Source: Paraescarpia echinospica (taxonomy: Eukaryota > Annelida > Polychaeta > Sabellida > Siboglinidae). From it: a DNA stretch of 64,000 nucleotides. Shown here in pieces: positions 9,704-20,304 of this stretch (positions are counted from its first letter, which is position 1; each line of letters begins with the position of its first letter). Location of the stretch: the NCBI GenBank assembly GCA_020002185.1, contig CM034539.1:3400108-3464107 (forward strand). The letters are read 5' to 3'. A model generated the notes under the pieces. It had not been told where the DNA came from. It saw only the letters and a program-made list of their open reading frames with translations, and made no database searches. A program made the position numbers and the translations under genes.

Positions 9704-12592
9704 CTACATGTATCCCGCCTTTTTAAGGTGTGTGTCGATTTTATTTTTAAATATATTCACGCTACTAGCACCAACACAATCAGGAGATAATCTGTTCCAT
9801 TCATTTACAGTCCTTTGTGAGAATGAGAACTTTCTTATATATAATCTACACTGCTCCTTTACTAATGTAGCTTCATGTCCTCTGGTCCTTCTATTTTTCT
9901 TAACTGAGAAAAAAATGTTTCTATCAATATTTTCATAACCATTCAATATTTTAAACACTTCTATGTGATCTCCTCTCAATCTCCTGGTCTCTAATGTTGT
10001 TAAACCACATTCTTTTAGGCGTATTTCGTAACTAAGATCCCTCAGATTTGGTATAATTTTAGTCGCTCTCCTCTGTACTCTTTCTAGCATATCTATGTCC
10101 TTCTTGCGATATGGCCTCCATGCTTGTATACAATATTCTAAATGAGGCCTCACTATTGTTTTGTACAGCGGTACTATTAATTCTTTTTTCTTATACGCTA
10201 TATTTCGCCTAATTAATCCAAGGATTTGATTTCCCTTTGACGCTGCAATTCCGCACTGCTCTGAAACCTTCATATCAGCACTAATGGTTAACCCCAAGTC
10301 CTTTTCTTTTACAGTAGTACTTAGAACAGTACCCCCCATTTTATATTTTACCTCTTCATTCCCATGACCTGTGTGGAGGCATTTACATTTCCCAAAATTG
10401 AACAGCATTTGCCACTTTTCAGACCATTTGATCAACCTATCAAGATCATCTTGTAAATGCTGTCTGTCTCCATCACTTTTAATCCTTCTAAACACTTTTG
10501 TATCATCCGCAAATTTTAACACCTTGCTTGTTATATCATCGTCCAAATCGTTGATATATATTAAGAATAATATAGGTCCTAGTACTGATCCCTGTGGTAC
10601 CCCACTCAATACCGATTTCCAGTTTGAAGCCTCCCCATCAACTACTACACGTTGTCTTCTGTCATTCAGCCATTTTTCTATCCAGTTTATTATACCATTT
10701 CCTATGCCATGGGCCTTTAGCTTAAGGAGTAATCTTTGATGTGGTACTTTGTCGAAAGCTTTTTGAAAATCTAAATAGATGATATCTACTGGTGATCCCT
10801 CATCTACCCACCTAGTGATGTCTTCCAAAAAACATAACATATTTGTTAAGCATGACCTCGCTTTTAAAAACCCATGTTGAGATGGGTTTATCAAGTTATG
10901 TTTAACAAGAAAATCCACCATGTGATCTTTAATTAGTCTTTCTAATAATTTGCAAATCACTGATGTTAAACTCACTGGTCTATAGTTCTCTGACTTGTTT
11001 CTCGAACCTTTTTTAAATAACGGTATAATGTTTGCCTCTTTCCATTCTAAAGGAACCACTCCCTCTTCTAATGACAAATTGAAAACTGTTGCAAGCGGTA
11101 CGCTAATTTGTTCTACAATTTCCAATAGTAGTTTGGGCGGAATCCCGTCCACTCCAGGTGATTTATTATCCTTCATAGCCCTTATTTTCTTAGCTACCAT
11201 TTCCGAGGTTACAACTAACTGTCCTAAATAGTCTGAATCTGCCCCCTTGAACTTAGCCTCTGGTACTGGCAGTGAACTAATATCTTCCCTGGTAAACACT
11301 GAACTAAAATACTCATTCAGGTCTTCTGCCATTAAGAATCCCTCTGATATTGTATTTCCAGCACTATCTTCTAGAGGACCGACCTTATCCTGAACTTTCT
11401 GTTTGCTTCGAATATACGCATAAAAACTCTTACTGTCATGTTTTATATTACTAGCTAATTTTTTTTCATAGCTTCTCTTTGAATTTCTAATTTCAGCTGT
11501 AGCTTGATTAAGTGCTTCTTTATAAATGTTGTAGTCTTCATCATTTCCAGTACATCTATATGACTTCCACATCATTTGTTTATACTTAATTTTTATAATG
11601 GCTTCTTTCGATCAGTGTTTCTTTTTAAACCGTTTCCCTTGTTTTTTGAAAGGTACAAATTTATCGACTATGCACTTAATTTCACTATTTAAGATATTCC
11701 AGCATTCGGTTGCTGTCTTATTCTTCAGTGTGTTATTCCAGTCTATCTTTGCTAAATATTTCCTCATGTCCTTATACCTTCCTTTGTGGAAATTTCTCCT
11801 ATACTGCTTTTTACTATTCCTTTCTGATTTTACTTTGATGGTAAAATGTATCTGGTTGTGATCACTACTCCCCAGTGGCTCACATATCTTGACATTGTCA
11901 ACTAATTCTTTCTGTGAGGACAAAACTAAGTCTAACACATTCTCTCCCCTGGTTGGTTCTAGCACATGTTGAGAAAGGAAACTATCTTGTACTAAAACTA
12001 AAAACTTGTGGTCCTCACTCCCCATACTCTGTAGAGATTTCCATTGTATATGCCCATGGTTAAAGTCCCCCATAATAATACAGTTCCGTTTGCTTACTTC
12101 CCTTATAGCGTTTTGTATTTTTTCATTCTCTTCTATGCTTATGTTTGGACTTCGATAAACTAACCCAACTGTTAACGTTGAGTTTCCTGTAACTATGTTA
12201 CACCAAACAGCTTCTTCGCAATCTGCTTCTCTTTCTAATTTTATTTCATAAGCCTGGATAGATTCTTTAATATATAAAATAACTCCACCTCCCTTTCTTC
12301 CTATTCTATCTTTCCTAAACATTACATATCCTGTTAGTCCCAATTCGGCATCTGATATATCAGTGGTGGCCCACGATTCGGTTATACCTATTATGTGAGG
12401 GTCAATATCTTCTACCATAATGTTTAGTTCACTTCTTTTGTTTACTATGCTCCTTGCATTTAAACAAATGCATTTATATCCTGATTCAGAACAGTTTTCC
12501 AGGCTGTTCTTTGCCGATTTATTTCTGCTGTCTTTATCTATGCCTCCAGTTTCAGGCTTCTCTGTGAATCCCCCCTGCGAATCTAGTTTAAA
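9704..12592 (-). CDS. CR1 ORF2: APE endonuclease plus reverse transcriptase, one nonsense codon
   Basis: This encodes the replication protein of the LINE. The endonuclease part (about 12480-11700) shows LNARSIVNK, GITESW, MGDFNHGH and GSSDHNQIHF, the conserved blocks of APE-type nucleases that nick the target. The RT part shows PVSLTSVICKLLERLI, AFDKVPHQ, SGVPQGSVLGP and the catalytic FADDT (about 10520), then the C-terminal KEKDLGLTIS, RPHLEYCIQAW and WNRLS blocks. The frame is open from 12613 to 9704, except that TGA at 11612-11614 splits it. No ATG occurs between 12613 and 12418, and the catalytic Asn of LNARS lies before the first ATG. ORF2 must therefore be reached from ORF1, and its frame is -1 relative to ORF1. 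The function can be restored in nature only by readthrough or if sister copies lack the stop. Confidence 0.93.
12583..12592 (-). promoter_or_regulatory. Predicted -1 frameshift site UUUAAAC next to the ORF1 stop
   Basis: The last codons of ORF1 read TAT TTA AAC TAG. T TTA AAC fits the X XXY YYZ rule for -1 ribosomal slippage and is a classic efficient heptamer. After slipping, the ribosome reads TTT AAA CTA GAT..., which is exactly the ORF2 frame. The stop follows the heptamer directly. The site is identical in copy 2 (20116-20122, minus) and changed by one base (TTTATAC) in the decayed copy 3 (about 42831). Small hairpins lie downstream (for example GAACAG/CTGTTC about 90 bases on), but I cannot fold a pseudoknot by eye. 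Termination and re-initiation is the main alternative. Confidence 0.6.
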
Positions 12593-13803
12593 TAGATGCA
12601 GCCTGTCCCACTGTCAACAGATTGCAGCAAGTTCTCTGAGAAAACTGCTGCCCCCTTTCCACTTAGATGTAGGCCATCTCTCATGTACATATCTTCCCTC
12701 CCAACAAAGTATCCCCATAAATCTACGAATCCCACCCCCTCTTCTTTACACATCTGCTCAACTAGTGCGTTGATCGCCATCCTCTTGCAGTTTCTATATG
12801 TCGGCCCCCTTCCTCCCATTACTGGCAAAATTCCTGAGAGGATAATCTGTTCTACTCTTGTCTTCTTTAACTTCTTCACTAACTGTCTGTACTTCTGAAC
12901 TATCCCAGTTGTTCCCTCCCTCTCTGCGTTATTTGTCCCTACATGTACTAGTATAGACCCTCCCTTGCCATGCCCCAGTACCTTCTCTACCCTTTCAGTT
13001 ACATGTTCTATCCTAGCCCCCGGTAGACAAACAACGACGTCCTCCCCCTCGCTTAGAGTCTTATCTGTCTTTCTCATAATCGAATCGCCCATAAACACCC
13101 TCTCTTTCCTCATTGCCCCCTCAATCACTGCCTCAGTGTAGCTCTTTCTACGGTTTGCATCTGTCTGGTTGTAATCTTGTTCCCCTGTCTTCTGCTCTCC
13201 CGTCACAATCTCGTCCATTCCATTCTTTCCTGACGCTGTTTCTCTTGTCACCTTTCTTCCTGTCATCGTCCCTCCCGACTTCTCTTCTGTCACATGTACT
13301 CTCACTTCCTTTCTTCCCGTCATCTTTCCTCCCATTGCATTTCCTTCTCTCCTCTCCCGTCTCTTTTTCCCTCCTACCTCTTTCTCTACGGTCACTTTCT
13401 CTCCTGCCACCTTCACACCTGTCACATTTCCTGCCGTCGATCCTCCACTTTCTTCCCCTCCGATCACCTTCCCTCCTCTCAGTCTCCTTTCCTCGGTCTT
13501 GTTGCCACTACTCTGCTCCTTCAGTTTCACAGTATTCCCAACTTTATCCCTGTCGTCTCTCTCCATTCCATCTGTCTCCTTGCTGATTCTCATCTCCATC
13601 CCCTTCACAATATCTACCAACCTAGCTACGTCTTTCTGCAGACATTTCACCTTCCAACACCCCACGCACTGAAAGGTGAATCCCTCTTCCTTGGTTTCTG
13701 TCCATGACTTCGTACAGCCGGATAAGGCAAAATCTACCCAACTGTGGCAGTCGTCGCACACCAAGTGTCTCTTTGCCTTGACTTGCCGCTTGCAAGGCGC
13801 CAT
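12583..13803 (-). CDS. CR1 ORF1: PHD-like zinc finger plus SGNH esterase, 406 aa
   Basis: This is the RNA-binding and accessory protein of CR1-type LINEs. Residues about 1-55 hold a PHD-like Cys/His cluster (HLVCDDCHSW...GC...F.CVGCWK). The next stretch (about 60-215) is low complexity, rich in Gly, Lys, Glu, Val and Thr with degenerate GEKVTGGK-type repeats. Residues about 230-400 form an SGNH/GDSL hydrolase domain with FMGDSIMRK (nucleophile Ser), LVHVGTNN (Gly/Asn block) and RDGLHLSGKGA (Asp/His). PHD and esterase domains together are a known hallmark of CR1 ORF1. All catalytic residues are present and the frame is unbroken, unlike copy 3. The start ATG at 13803 is shared by position with copy 3 (GATATGGC context). 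The role of the esterase is unsettled; lipid or membrane interaction is one proposal. Confidence 0.92.
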   Translation of the reverse strand: MAPCKRQVKAKRHLVCDDCHSWVDFALSGCTKSWTETKEEGFTFQCVGCWKVKCLQKDVARLVDIVKGMEMRISKETDGMERDDRDKVGNTVKLKEQSSGNKTEERRLRGGKVIGGEESGGSTAGNVTGVKVAGEKVTVEKEVGGKKRRERREGNAMGGKMTGRKEVRVHVTEEKSGGTMTGRKVTRETASGKNGMDEIVTGEQKTGEQDYNQTDANRRKSYTEAVIEGAMRKERVFMGDSIMRKTDKTLSEGEDVVVCLPGARIEHVTERVEKVLGHGKGGSILVHVGTNNAEREGTTGIVQKYRQLVKKLKKTRVEQIILSGILPVMGGRGPTYRNCKRMAINALVEQMCKEEGVGFVDLWGYFVGREDMYMRDGLHLSGKGAAVFSENLLQSVDSGTGCIYLN

Positions 13804-13879
13804 ATCAGAATTTATTTAATAATAATAATCTAATTAGCTATTTAAAATAGTTTTGTCAACTGTGTTTACACTATTCACT

Positions 13880-15422
13880 GTCATAACGCTTCACCTTGTT
13901 ACGCGCAAATTCTACTCAGCAGTCCGTGCTTTTGAATTTTCTACTCTACAGTCCGTGATCTTTCGGCACGCCCACGTGACCTTTATGTTCCATCGAACTG
14001 CTATAACAAAAAATTATACACATTATCAAGTGCCTTCAGTATGATTTAAACGTCATTCTTTGAACCTCGCCAGGATCGGGCCGGTTGAGGCCATTTACTA
14101 TTATTTCTTCAACGGATGCTTCCCGCCGCTGCTGTTTGTCGACCTTCCTCTGACATCGCCCCTTATTGACGTGACGCTGCCAATTATGTTTTTTGGTGAA
14201 GATGTCGGTGACCGGCGTTACACCCAATGACGGAGACCATTGGAATATTACACCATTGCGTTCGTTCGCTCACTGACGACGTGCTTAGTGTAACGTTTTA
14301 ACAGTTTTAGTTTTTGTTTGGTGTTTAAACGGTTTTAACAGTTTTAGTTGTTTTTGTGTTTTAACGGTTGTTTTCAGAGCCAACCACATTCTCACAAAAG
14401 AGTGTTACTATATCGATATTAATACAAAGTCTGGTAAGTACAAATGTCGTATGTTAGCTAATGTTATAGGTCAAAGGATTATACCGGTTTGTTTATAGCC
14501 AGTGTTCGATAGCTAATACACCTGTACTGTTCTATCATAACGCTTCACTTTGTTACGCGCCTGTTTCGAAAAAGAGGTTTGCCAACTTTAGTGTCAAGGC
14601 CACCGAGTCGTTATCACTTGGACAGGGAATATCACTTCAAAACAGTTTGGAACCAGTTTGCAATCAGTTTTCAAGCGAACACTCGAGTGAGATACGGCTG
14701 ATAAGTATAAATGTTATATGTCAATATAACACTTATACTTTCTTCCAACACACAGAGCGTTCATTACGAGTTTATATCAGTTTATAGCGTCAGTTTTGTA
14801 GTGTGCTGAACAAATAACCAAAGAAACTTCTAGAATGACATTTTACAGGAGAATTTTTCACTCACTATAACACAACGTCACTGACCATAACGTCACATGC
14901 TGGGGTTATATTTTACAGGGGAATTTTCCCCTCGCTATACGGTATATTTTGTCACCAACGAACCTATCTCTTAACATGAGGAAAATTCAAAATTTTGTCG
15001 TATACGTTTACAATAATAGCTCCTATACTTTAACATGAGATAAAACAATTCCTTATCATTTAACCAGGGAGTGCCCTGATGCAAAATTCTTACCCTTTAA
15101 CATGGGGTAAATTTGCTATCTCTTAACATGGGGAAAATTCCTATGTTCGAACATAGGGTTTAGCACCTATAGGTACACAAAAATGATGGGATTATATTCA
15201 AGTCCGCAAGTTCAAAACGATGGCTAACCACATCACTACCTGCTTGACCAACTCACCTCGCGTACAAAATGACTGCGCGTAGCAGTTTAATGACGTCATA
15301 CAGGGTGCGCACGCTCGCGCTCGCAACAAACAGACAAGTCCAGACACGTCTCGAGTACGGGTTTTATAAGAGACACGAATTTAGGTACTACCGTATAACA
15401 ATAACCTATATGTTTGACCTAC

Positions 15423-15502
<80 letters not shown>

Positions 15503-16500
15503 AGTGTTTGTGAGTTGTATGTCAATGTTTATATTTTGTAGGTTAATATTTAGCACTGGTTGTGTGTTGTAGGTCGGTATATGTATGTTGTAGGTCAATG
15601 TTTGTGTGTTGTATAGACCTGTAGGTCTGATAGACTTTAGCCCCTATGCTTTAACATGGGATAAACATTTCCTAAGCTTTAACATGAGGTTTATCCCCTA
15701 TCTTTTAACATGGGCTATGTAGGGGTAAAACAAGTAGGGATAAACTGGGACCTCCAACTAAAAAAGTCGTCGAATACCTTTACGATAATAGCTCCTATCC
15801 TTTAACATGGGATAAATTCCCTATTCTTTAACATGGAGAAAAACTACCGTACGGAAATTATACCAAAGGTCAAATTCCAAGAAGGTCGCTCTGTTCGAAA
15901 AAAACGAGGCTATAGGTTCTGATATAACACAGTCCTATATGTAGTCTACATGTCGTATACATTACTTCAGACAAAACTGTCTCCGCTGAATTTATAATCC
16001 TTTTGTTATAAATTACGCCTTATTATAACACCACATTTTACACATGTCATCGTCAACCAAATAAGGGCTCGGTCCCTTGGCGGAGCCTCGGCCTAAGGGT
16101 CTTATGTGTGACATGTTCAAATATTGTTCGGTATATTTTATTTTTTCAAAAAGTGGTCGCGTACCTTTACGATAATAGCTCCTATGCTTTAACATGGTGA
16201 AAATTCCCTATCCTTTAACATGGGTTAAAAATGGCCTATCCTTTAACATGGGAAAAATTCTAAAAAGTGGTCGCATACCTTTACGATAATAGCTCCTATC
16301 CTTTAACATGGGTTAAAATGGCCTATCTTTTAATACGGGAGCGCCCTGGAGGAAAATCCCTATCCTTTAACATGGGATTTCCTCTGGGGCGCGCCAGCGT
16401 ACGCGCTGATTAACCTTGGCGCACCCTTGGAGAAATCCCTATCTTTTAACATGGGATTTCCTCCGGGGTTTGCAGCATCCCCGCTGATTAACCTGCTAGA
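13880..16500. repeat. Composite repeat X, second copy with motif arrays
   Basis: Blocks are shared with 20305-22400: 14405-14560 with 20312-20480, 14740-14890 with 20744-20890, 15165-15290 with 20930-21160, and 15860-16130 with 21360-21620 (the last about 95 percent identical by eye, including CGGTCCCTTGGCGGAGCCTC). Between blocks, CTTTAACATGGG-type motifs recur, always on the plus strand (14960-15140, 15645-15835, 16190-16480). Some lie in hairpins where AAATCCC before the motif pairs with GGGATTT after it (for example about 16434-16460). I find no convincing long ORF. A 63-codon minus-strand frame at 14036-14227 has an FTKKHNWQRHV segment like a zinc-finger helix, but lacks the Cys pair. 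Confidence 0.7.
15422..15500. repeat. (GT)n microsatellite inside repeat X
   Basis: About 39 GT dinucleotides follow the CGAGTACGGGTTTTATAAGA block. Confidence 0.98.
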
Positions 16501-17275
16501 CTACTCACGTAAGTAGTGTTTCTCTGTAGAAGTTACAAGAAAGTTCCATGTAAAGATACGTACAAAGATACGAGAAAGGTCTACAACAGAACTAGTCAAC
16601 ATTTAAATCGATTGCGTGACTACACTTATAAACTTATCAGCAAATAAATAACAGTATTTTAATTATTTAGGTGCAAGTAAACTCTGGCTATCAACCTGGA
16701 AGCAATCGGCTATATCCGCCATTATCTCACAATGATTGTTGGTCAATGAAACTCAGTTCGTAGTGGAGTGTCACGCAACATTAGATGTTTTCACAATGTG
16801 ACAGGTACTCTCCAACGTAACTGTGTTGCTTTCATACGGCACGCATATTGCAACACATCACACATTCATACCGAGACGGATTATATTAAAGATCCTTTCA
16901 TTGTGTAAAGTAATTCCCTAATTTCATAATCTTTTGCAATGGCATGGTTGGATTTATGACACACCATTAAGATAAAGCATCGTATTCTATCTTCGAAAAT
17001 GAAAACAGTTGCACCGTGATGTGTCTGTTTAATTTGTTGAAAGTTATGACATTCGGAATGTTGCTTTTTGTACTGGCATTTGCAATTACAGAACCAAGGA
17101 TCTCTTGTATACCTCGGCTGAGCCGAACTAGGAATTCGTGTGATAATCGTCACACATGAATTGATATTAATTGTTACGTAGCCTACCTGTTGTTCACATG
17201 GATGACTATCTAATAACCGAATCTGTGTTAATGTAATAATGCTGTCTACAATCCGGTGACATTTATGTTTAATAT
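16500..17275. repeat. Partial copy C of the A/B duplication (interspersed repeat)
   Basis: 16510-17270 matches 30890-31610 in copy B and, in its right part, 900-1290 in copy A. It includes the cysteine-rich open segment. As this piece is present without the flanking channel exons, part of the A/B homology may be a dispersed repeat and not gene duplication. Confidence 0.7.
16881..17186 (-). other. Cysteine-rich open segment, copy C
   Basis: This is the counterpart of 964-1182 and 31373-31546, open to a stop at 16881 and reading DPWFCNCKCQYKKQHSEC in its core. The open frame continues upstream to an ATG at 17360 through sequence that does not match the other copies. One Cys of the C-x-C-x3-C pattern is Tyr here. 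Function unknown. Confidence 0.35.
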
Positions 17276-17509
17276 ATATCGAGCAATGTCGCGATGCCCA
17301 GCGCTGCTTGCTGTAGCGGTGGAGTCGGACAGGCCGTGATGTTTTATGTGACTTCATCATATCATAATATTTATTAGTATAATATTTTAGTTGTCTGCTA
17401 TTAAACTAGTATTTTATCTCAATATTTATTTAATAATAATTAATTGTATTTATGCACTAGTAAATTATGCAATAACATAGAAAGATGGCCTTAAAGAAAC
17501 ATGTTACAC

Positions 17510-18025
17510 ATTTACACATTGAAAACGGGTTTGGAATGGTGTGTTTTGAGGCGTGCTGTGAAGGCGTCCAGTGAGGTGATCAGCCGGAGTTCCTCCGGCG
17601 GAGCGTTCCACAGGGGTAGTCCGGCTCAAGAGAGAGATCGCTGGTCGTATCGCATCGGGTTGTATTGTCAGTGACGCGGGGTACGGGGTTCTGGTTGTGA
17701 GGGATGTTGAGGATAAGGATCACTGTTTTTTACTCTGTGCGCCGCTTCACCCGTAGCTAGTGGGAAAGTTTGGGTCCTGTGGTGATGCTCTGAAGTCGGT
17801 CGCTGCGCTGGATCTGTGGAGCTACTTTGATCGCGGAGCACTGGACCATCTTCGGGAGATGCATCAGGCGGTCACTGATACCGCGGAGCATCGCGTTGCC
17901 ATGGTCTATTCTTAGCATCATGAGCGAATTCATTAGAGTATTACACGTCGTAGTTGTGAGTCTTGCGCGTATTTTGGCGATGCGGAACACTTGGAAGTAC
18001 TCGCCACGCGATGTGTGATCGAGTG
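17510..18025 (-). pseudogene. LINE reverse transcriptase C-terminal relic (Jockey superfamily)
   Basis: Minus-strand frames give RIAKIRARLT...L...LRIDHGNAMLRG, then after frameshifts LPLWNAPPEELRLITSLDAF and FTARLKTHHSKPVFNV. These match the C-terminal pattern of L2- and CR1-like LINEs (RIDYGN, then LWN-LP--LR---SL--FK--LKT). The catalytic palm is absent. Several stops are present. The sequence differs from the CR1 family of this window, so it is another LINE family. Confidence 0.7.
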
Positions 18026-18192
18026 TATCGAAAGCAGATCTAACTATATTTATTAATATTTTATTGTATAGTTATTTATTTATTAGTTTTAATATTTATA
18101 ATTATCCACAATATCATACCGTAATTGTTGTAAGTAATGTGTATTGAATTATTACTCACAATTTAGTACCTCTATTAATCATTGCATAAGTA

Positions 18193-19296
18193 TTAGTATT
18201 TTACAAACATTGTCAACACCACCGAACAGAGTTGAACTTGGGCCTTTAGTGTAAGCAGTAATCTTTGATGTGGTACTTTGTCAAAAGCTTTTTGAAAATC
18301 TAAGTAGACGATATCTACTGGTGATCCCTCATCTACCCATATAGTGATGTCTTCCAAAAAACATAACATATTTGTTAAGCATGACCTCCCTTTAAAAAAA
18401 ACATGTTGAGATGGGTTTATCAAGTTTTGTTTAACAAGAAAATCCACCATGTGATCTTTAATTAGTCTTTCTAATAATTTACAAATCACTGATGTTAAAC
18501 TCACTGGTCTATTGTTCTCTGACTTGTTTCTCGAACCTTTTTTGAATAACGGTATAATGTTTGCTTCTTTCCATTCTAAAGGAACCACTCCCTCTTCTAA
18601 TGACAAGTTGAAAACTGTTGCAAGTGGTATGCTAATTTGTTCTACAATTTCCAATAGTAGTTTGGGTGGAATACCATCCACTCCAGGTGATTTATTATCC
18701 TTCATAGCCCTTATTTTTTTAGCTACCATTTCCGGGGTTACAATTAATTGTCCTAAATAGTCTGAATCTGCCCCCTTGAACTTAGCCTCTGGTATTGGCA
18801 GTGAACTAATATCTTCCCTGGTAAACACTGAACTAAAGTACTCATTCAGGTCTTCTGCCATTAAGAATCCCTCTGATATTATATTTCCAGCACTATCTTC
18901 TAGAGGACCGACCTTATCTTGAACTTTCTGTTTGCTTCGAACATACGCATAAAAACTCTTGCTGTCATGTTTTATATTACTAGCTAATTGTTGTTCATAG
19001 CTTCTCTTTGAATTTCTAATTTCAGCTGTAGCTTGGTTAAGTGCTTCTTTATAACTGTTGTAGTCTTCATCATTTCCAGTACATCTATATGACTTCCACA
19101 TCATTTGTTTATACTTAATTTTTCTAATGGCTTCTTTCGATAAGTGTTTCTTTTTGGACCGTTTTCCTTGTTTTTTGAAGGGTACAAATTTATCGACTAT
19201 GCACTTAATTTCACTCTTAAATATATTCCAGCATTCTGTTGCCGTCTTATTTTTCAGTGTCTTATTCCAGTCTATCTTTGCTAAATATTTCCTCAT
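18193..19296 (-). pseudogene. CR1 copy 2 ORF2 fragment (linker to mid-RT)
   Basis: An open stretch of 367 codons from DMRKYLAKIDWN to the AFDKVPHQRLL block, then about 18 unrelated codons past the break at 18237. It covers the linker and the fingers of the RT but not the catalytic aspartates. It shows which residues of copy 1 are ancestral, notably the Leu at copy 1's nonsense codon. Confidence 0.85.
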
Positions 19297-19299
19297 GTC

Positions 19300-19948
19300 C
19301 TAATACCTTCCTTTGAGGAAATTTCTCCTATACTGCTTTTTACTATTCCTTTCTGATTTTACTTTGATGGTAAAATGTATCTGGTTGTTATCGCTACTCC
19401 CCAGTGGCTCACATATCTTGACATTGTCAACTAATTCATTCTGTGAGGACAAAACTATGTCTAACACATTCTCACCCCTGGTTGGTTCTAGCACATGTTG
19501 AGAAAGGAATGTATCTTGAACTAAAACTAAAAACTTGTGGTCCTCTCTCCCCATACTCTGTAGAGATTTCCATTGTATATGCCCATGGTTAAAATCCCCC
19601 ATATTAATACAGTCCCGTTTGCTTACTTCCCTTATAGCGTTTTGTATTTTTTTCATTCTCTTCTATGCTTATGTTTGGACTTCGATAAACTAACCCAACT
19701 GTTAACGTTGAGTTTCCTGTAACTATGTTACACCAAACAGCTTCTTCGCAATCTGCGTCTCTTTCTAATTTTATTTCATATGCCTGAATATATTCTTTAA
19801 TATATAAAATAACTCCACCTCCCTTTCTTCCTATTCTATCTTTTCTAAACATTACATATCCTGTCAGTCCCAATTCAGCATCTGATATATCGGTGGTGGT
19901 CCAGGATTCGGTTATACCTATTATATGAGGGTCAATATCTTCTACCAT
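19300..19948 (-). pseudogene. CR1 copy 2 ORF2 fragment (endonuclease, frameshifted)
   Basis: Two overlapping frames (19948-19604 and 19656-19300) together cover the APE endonuclease from GITESW to the SDNNQIHF block. They are separated by one extra T. The His of the SDH block is Asn here, which would remove a catalytic residue. Confidence 0.85.
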
Positions 19949-20270
19949 AATGTTTAGTTCATTTCTTTTGTTTACTATACTCCTTGCATTTAAACAAACA
20001 CATTTATATCCAGCTTCAGAATAGTTTTACAGACAGTTATTTGCTGATTTATTTGTGTTGTCTTTATCTATGCCTCCATTTTCAGGCTTTTCTGTGAGTC
20101 TCCCCTGCGAATCTAGTTTAAATAGATGCAACCTGTCCCACTCTCAACAGATTGCAGCAGATTCTCTGAGGAAACTGCTGCCCCCTTTCCACTAAGATGG
20201 AGGCCATCTCTCATGTACATATCTTCCCTCCCAACAAAGTATCCCCATAAATCTGTGAATCCCACCCCCT

Positions 20271-20304
20271 CTTCTTCACACATCTGCTCAGATGTGTGAA
20301 GAAG
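20271..20304. repeat. Perfect foldback at the 5' break of CR1 copy 2
   Basis: CTTCTTCACACATC, then TGCTCA, then GATGTGTGAAGAAG: 14-base arms and a 6-base loop. The left arm is ordinary CR1 ORF1 sequence (present in copy 1 at about 12750). The right arm exists only here, right at the junction with repeat X. Confidence 0.95.

Larger units (their letters stand above)
9606..13879 (-). mobile_element. CR1-clade LINE, copy 1 (nearly intact)
   Basis: The whole element reads on the minus strand: a short 5' leader (about 75 bases, 13804-13879), ORF1 (13803-12583), ORF2 (open from 12613 to 9704), a 3' UTR of about 75 bases with a stem-loop, and a tail of two AATCTTGTTA units. Both ends are set by the interrupted repeat X. 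I find no obvious long target-site duplication. ORF1 is intact. ORF2 has one nonsense codon (11612-11614, TGA for the Leu codon TTA of copy 2). It is the best-preserved of five CR1 copies here; the others are at 18237-20304, 41650-45795, 48930-49246 and 29655-29990. Confidence 0.93.
18237..20304 (-). mobile_element. CR1 LINE, copy 2 (truncated at both ends)
   Basis: About 95 percent identical by eye to copy 1. It runs from the last 60 codons of ORF1 (esterase DGLH block) through the endonuclease to mid-RT, just after the AFDKVPHQ block. At 18237 it breaks off into unrelated sequence, so the catalytic FADD, the C terminus and the 3' tail are missing. Defects: an extra T in a T-run near 19650 shifts the endonuclease frame, a TAG replaces a Lys codon near 19299, and a TAA lies in the ORF2 leader. 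The codon that is TGA in copy 1 is TTA (Leu) here. The UUUAAAC heptamer is intact at 20116-20122. The 5' break carries a perfect foldback (next entry). Left and right flanks beyond 20304 are repeat X. Confidence 0.9.

Noticed and set aside
10371..11231. Plus-strand open frames over the RT
   Set aside because: Antisense shadows of CR1 ORF2; the same shadows recur over copies 2 and 3.
13113..13707. Long Ser/Pro/Leu-rich plus-strand open frames
   Set aside because: They lie antisense to the intact CR1 ORF1 and its low-complexity linker; composition explains them.
14036..14227. Zinc-finger-like ORF with FTKKHNWQRHV
   Set aside because: No Cys pair in place, no second finger, no splice context.
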